A stretch of DNA of 64,000 bases from Bryoerythrophyllum caledonicum (taxonomy: Eukaryota > Streptophyta > Bryopsida > Pottiales > Pottiaceae), in contig OZ020526.1 of the NCBI GenBank assembly GCA_963971425.1, positions 5,111,976 to 5,175,975 on the forward strand. Direction: 5' to 3'. Position 1 is the first letter of the stretch. Each line of letters starts with the position of its first letter. This document shows positions 59,930-64,000 of the stretch, piece after piece. The translations under genes were made by a program, and so were the position numbers. Below the pieces are notes generated by a model. The model ran no database searches and was not told where the DNA came from. It saw nothing but the letters and a program-made list of their open reading frames with translations.

Positions 59930-60316
59930 CTACCATCGTAAAAAGTTGAAAATTTGTCGCATACAATCTGCGATAAACTCCAGTTGTCGTTCTCGAGGTA
60001 GGTGGTTCATCGGTCCTTGCAGCCATCGGTAGTGTCCAACGCCTTCGATTTCCGACCAGGCATGAACTTCAGTGTCTTCATTGTGGAACTGCCCTGCGAA
60101 AACTCCCTCGGCGATACCGTCGTAGGCAGGCTCTACTTCAAACACAATCACTAGGGACCTGTTACTCGGTATCCTTCGTCGTCTTCGTGGTGCAGGTGGT
60201 TCTTCATCTCGAGGTTGCCTTCGCGGTATAGGTGGCTCTTCGTCTTGAGGTCGTCTTCGTGAGCTACTAGGTTGAGATAACATAACTGGCATAGTATCTA
60301 TCTCCTGGCTCTCCAT
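59930..60316 (-). CDS. Extra 128-aa ORF between pol and 3' LTR, unknown function
   Basis: Intact ATG-initiated frame in the same sense as pol, ending about 40 bases before the polypurine tract. The N-terminal third is proline/arginine/glutamate-rich with an imperfect repeat (RRRPQDEEPPIP, RRQPRDEEPPAP) and a basic RRRRRIP run. The C-terminal part is a compact hydrophobic-acidic segment ending FIADCMRQIFNFLRW. TATAAAT lies at 60388-60394, about 72 bases upstream of the ATG on the same strand, so a separate transcript is possible. No recognised domain. The fact that it is open while pol carries stops is notable, but it is short. Confidence 0.6.
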   Translation of the reverse strand: MESQEIDTMPVMLSQPSSSRRRPQDEEPPIPRRQPRDEEPPAPRRRRRIPSNRSLVIVFEVEPAYDGIAEGVFAGQFHNEDTEVHAWSEIEGVGHYRWLQGPMNHLPRERQLEFIADCMRQIFNFLRW

Positions 60317-60506
60317 AACGGAGAAACTAAACTAGGCAACAACAGAGAAAATAAACTATAGGCATAAAACAATGAACTTAAGCGGCAATTTATACTTTCT
60401 AACCACCGATTCACGGGTTCCTTCCTCCCCTTCTTCGTAAGGTCAGAGATCAAGAATCGTCAAGAAGAAGTTATTGCAGGAAAGGCTTTGGCTTATCTGG
60501 ATAGCA

Positions 60507-63500
60507 CTAATGAAACTCCTGGACTTTTTGCGGCGCATTATCCAAATTTTCCGCTGGTTCCCACGTTCGCTCGTTGATATCATAGCCGTGCCAATGAATA
60601 AAATACTCCAACTTGCCATGTTTATAGCGAGAATCAAGAACTTTTTCCACCTCATATTCCACATGATTATCGATTTTAATGGAAGGTGGTACCGATTGTC
60701 GTCTTCCAGGAATAGATGATTCCTTGTAAGGCTCTAGAAGGGAAACATGAAAAACTGGATGTACCTTCATTGTAGATGGTAACTCTAGACGGAATGCCAC
60801 TGGATTGATTTGCTTCTCGATGACAAATGGGCTCAATCGCCGGTAGTCCAACTTATCACAAGGCCGCTTGGTCTTGATATTCCGTCGAAGAAGCCATACT
60901 TTATCTCCAACGTGGAAAGGCGGTGCTTGAGTCCGAAATTTATCTGCAGCTGCCTTGTAAGAATCTTGGGCCGTTTGTAGTTGAAGCTTTAAAGTATTTT
61001 GAAGCTGTAATAGTTGATTCGCAAAGTCTTCAGCCGCTGGATTGTTAGTGGTTGGCGAAGTCAACAAATCAAGTTTCGGATGATAGCCATAATTGGAATA
61101 AAATGGCGTTTGTTGAGTTGAGGCATGGAGAGTATTGTTATATGCAAACTCTGCGAGCGATAGATATGTCGTCCAGTTGTCTTGTTGATAGTTGATACTG
61201 CATCGTAAATATTGCTCCAAGACTTGATTAACCCGTTCCGTTTGGCCGTCAGTTTGAGGATGGAAAGCCGAAGAAAGCTTGATATCTACCTTCAATATAG
61301 CAAAAAGAGATCTCCAGAACTTTGATACGAACTGGGTACCTCGATCGGATACGATGTCATCTGGTAGGCCATGATATCGGTAAACGTTATCAAGAAAAAG
61401 TCTTGCCGTGTCTTCGCTTGATGATGTCTTCTTACAAGGAATAAAGTGTGCCATCTTTGTAAGTCGATCAACCACAACAAAGATGCTATCAAAAGAATTT
61501 GATAGCGGCAAATCCGTAATGAAGTCCATAGAAACTGAAGACCATGGTCGACGCGGAATAGGCAAAGGTTGTAGAAGACCATAAGGGCGATGCCGAGGAT
61601 TCTTTGACCTTGAACAAATGTCACAAGAGGTGACAAAATCTTTCACATCCTTCCACATCTTGGGCCACCAGAAATCTCGGGAAATAAGTTCTAATGTCTT
61701 GTTGAATCCAAAATGTCCCGCGGCTGGAAAGTCGTGACGAGATTGAAGAACTCGGAGTCGTACATGCCCTTTCGGAATATATAGTAGCTCTTCAAGGTAC
61801 AAAAGATCGCCATCTACCTTGAAATTGCCATTATTGACACGTTGTTTGACATCAAGAGCTATAGAATCTTCAATGGTCGCTGCACGTACCTGGTTGAGGA
61901 AGTCAGCATCAATTGACACAATCGCAGCGGAAAGCTGAAAGTGCTCGGGCTTCAACAATGTCGTACATTGTTGATCAAACGCTGCTTCTCCGGCCCGTGG
62001 CGTAAGATACGATCTCCTCGATAGTGCATCTGATAGACCTTGTTGCTTATTAAGTCGATAAGTGATAACAAAGTCGAATCGAGATAGCGACATACTCCAT
62101 TGAGCTTGACGACGATTCAAAACCCGGGCGGACATGAAATACTCCAAGTTCTTGTGATCTGTATATACAGTCACCGGATGCGCCGCTCCTTCAAGAAAGT
62201 GGCGCCACTCTTGAAAGGAATCCACAATAGCAAGAAGTTCCTTGTCGTGGATCTCATAGTTAATCTCAGCAGCAGAAAACTTACGAGAATAGAACGCAAC
62301 TGGATGGAGCTTCTCGCCTTCGCCCATATGTGAAAGTACAGCTCCTAAAGCAAAATCTGAAGCATCAGTTTCCAAATAGAAAGCTTTTGTAAAGTCCGGA
62401 TGTACGAAGATTGGAGCCGTGGTAAATGCCGTTTGAAGATCTTGAAACGCTTTCTGTGCTGGAGGCCCCCATTCAAGCTTGTCTTTACAAGTCAAGCGAG
62501 TGAGCGGAGCAGCTATTTAGGAGTAATTCTTGATAAAGACTCGATAAAAATTAGCAAATCCAAGAAAACATTGTACGTCTCTAACCGTCTTTGGAACTTC
62601 CCAGCACATGATTGCTTCCACTTTCTTGGGATCCATCTTCAAGCCCTCCGTAGTTGCAATGTATTCTAGAAATTCTGTCTCAGGTTGGTGAAACATACAC
62701 TTCTCAAGTTTGGCATAGAGTCCACGCTTTCGTAATTTTTCGAGGACCAAACGAACGTGTTTCTCGTGCTCGTCTTGGTTTTTAGAAAATATCAAAATAT
62801 CATCTAAATAGATGACAACAAAATCGTCTAGGTGTTCTCGAAAAATGTCATTCATCATGTGTTGAAAAACTGCCGGAGCGTTGGTAAGACCAAAAGGCAT
62901 AACATTATATTCAAAATGGCCATACCTTGTACGAAAGGCTGTCTTCCATTCGTCTCCTTCCTTAATTCGCACAAGGTTGTAAGCTCCCCTTAGATCAATC
63001 TTTGTAAAGATCTTCGCGCTCCTAAGTTGTTCAAGAAGACTGGAGATCAAAGGTAGCGGATAACGATTCTTCTTTGTTATCTTGTTGAGACCTCAATAGT
63101 CTACGCACATCCGTAGAGAACCATCTTTCTTCTTTACAAATAAGATGGGTGCCTCCGCCGGTGACTTTGAGTGCCGAATGAAATTGTTGGCTAGATTCTC
63201 GTCAATGTATTGACGTAACTCCGTCAACTCTGTTTGCGATAGATTACAAATTGGGCCAAAAGGTGGTTGCGCACCTTCTTGTAAGTCTATGGCACAATCA
63301 TATGGTCGGTGCTCCGGTAGTATGTCGGCGTTCTTCTTCTGAAACACATCTTCAAAATCCTTGTACTGCTCTGGTATACTTGTTGCAAGAGTCTTTTTTT
63401 CGCAAATTGGAGTCGCATAGATAACAAATGAAGTACCCTCCTTTAACGATCTTACGAATGCTCTTGCTCCAATAAATAAGGGCTTCTTGATTGGCGATTT

Positions 63501-64000
63501 TTTAATAGGTTTTTTCTTGGAACGTTCTGTAGAGAATATCATCTTCCGCAACTTCCAATCTATAGATGGATTATGCTTTTCTAACCATGAAAGGCCAAGA
63601 ATGACAGGATTTGACGGGGTTCTAATGATATTGAAAATAATACGGCTATTATGGCCTGCAAATGTCACTTCTATAGGTATTGATTCATGAGTGACACTTC
63701 CAGAGGACAAAGGTCGCCCATCTATTACTTCTACATGAATAAGTTTGAATTTCTGTATAAGAGGAATATTATGATCTTTGGCAAAGTCTTCATCTAAAAA
63801 ACAAGCTGAGGCTCCTGAATCTAATAAAGCTAAGGTTTTGAGGTTTTCAAGGCCTAAAGACGAAGGGACTGTAAAGCAACGGGCAGGTTGAGCGGAAAGA
63901 TAGGAACCTGATTGTTGTTGTGTAACCGAATTGTCCAGCCGCACGGTTCCTATTGTGGCTGGGCATCTTCGTTTTCCTGAATGATTGCGCCTCTGGTCTT
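60507..64000 (-). pseudogene. Chromovirus pol (protease-RT-RNase H-integrase-chromodomain) with in-frame stops
   Basis: A single minus frame from the window edge to 60507, interrupted by TGA at 63093-63095 and TAA at 62517-62519, and ended by a TAG at 60507-60509 after which family-like sequence continues for about 12 codons. Domains: protease LLDSGAS (~63810); RT with [22 protein letters not shown] and YLDD (~62800); RNase [14 protein letters not shown] and [10 protein letters not shown]; integrase zinc finger ([10 protein letters not shown]) and catalytic blocks [17 protein letters not shown] and [19 protein letters not shown]; a chromodomain ([20 protein letters not shown] then [19 protein letters not shown]). 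Non-functional as assembled. Confidence 0.93.

Larger units (their letters stand above)
59424..64000 (-). mobile_element. Ty3/chromovirus LTR retrotransposon (5' part off window)
   Basis: Minus-oriented element inserted in the LINE after GATAG (59419-59423). It shows the 3' LTR, polypurine tract, an extra 3' ORF and pol. Gag and the 5' LTR lie beyond the right edge. A C-terminal chromodomain places it among chromoviruses; fungal/moss-type Tcn1-like relatives are my guess from the chromodomain sequence. Confidence 0.92.

Noticed and set aside
1..64000. CRISPR arrays, bacterial operons or prophage features.
   Set aside because: Introns, plant proteins and eukaryotic retroelements show this is plant nuclear DNA; the tandem repeats lack spacer structure.

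Overview
This window is nuclear DNA of a land plant, dominated by decayed transposable elements with a few host genes between them. Evidence for a plant: intron-rich genes with plant-type proteins (VPS35, a GDSL esterase, a CHCHD2-like protein), AAACCCTA telo-boxes upstream of a gene, and a B3-domain fragment. The mixture of a chromodomain Ty3 element, L1-like and RNase H-bearing LINEs, a DUF7869-type gene and a hAT-like relic reminds me of non-seed plants (bryophyte or lycophyte). That placement is inference from recall, not a search result. The 200-N block at 30700-30899 marks a draft assembly.

Layout. 1-7000: two host genes, both on the minus strand: the N-terminal two thirds of retromer VPS35 (15 exons resolved, 3' end beyond the left edge) and a complete six-exon GDSL esterase/lipase with a TATA box. 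7000-19300: no host gene recognised. It holds an L1-like LINE relic, two TAA-flanked MITEs, one TA-flanked MITE nested in a ~0.94-kb repeat, another perfect-TIR element, and a tRNA-like SINE. 19300-27500: an RNase H-bearing LINE (minus) and a 1064-codon DUF7869-like pseudogene with four in-frame stops. 27500-33800: further copies of the 0.94-kb repeat around a GC-rich CHCHD2-like gene whose 5' end lies in the gap, plus a possible mitochondrial-presequence exon. 33800-47650: a Ty3 pol relic and a hAT transposase relic split by ~6.5 kb of CCGGT-rich retroelement-like DNA carrying a gag-like broken gene with minisatellites. 48450-49310: 3' exons of a B3-domain gene. 50000-59423: another 0.94-kb repeat and a second copy of the RNase H LINE (plus strand) with an uninterrupted ORF1. 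59424-64000: a Ty3/chromovirus (minus) inserted into that LINE, with LTR, polypurine tract, an extra 128-aa 3' ORF and a pol frame broken by stops.

The only plausibly functional host genes visible are VPS35 (endosomal sorting), the GDSL hydrolase (secreted), the CHCHD2-like protein (mitochondrial intermembrane space) and perhaps the B3 gene. They do not form a pathway. Most of the interest is in the nesting of elements: several insertions can be proved from the window itself because an uninterrupted copy of the target repeat is also present.
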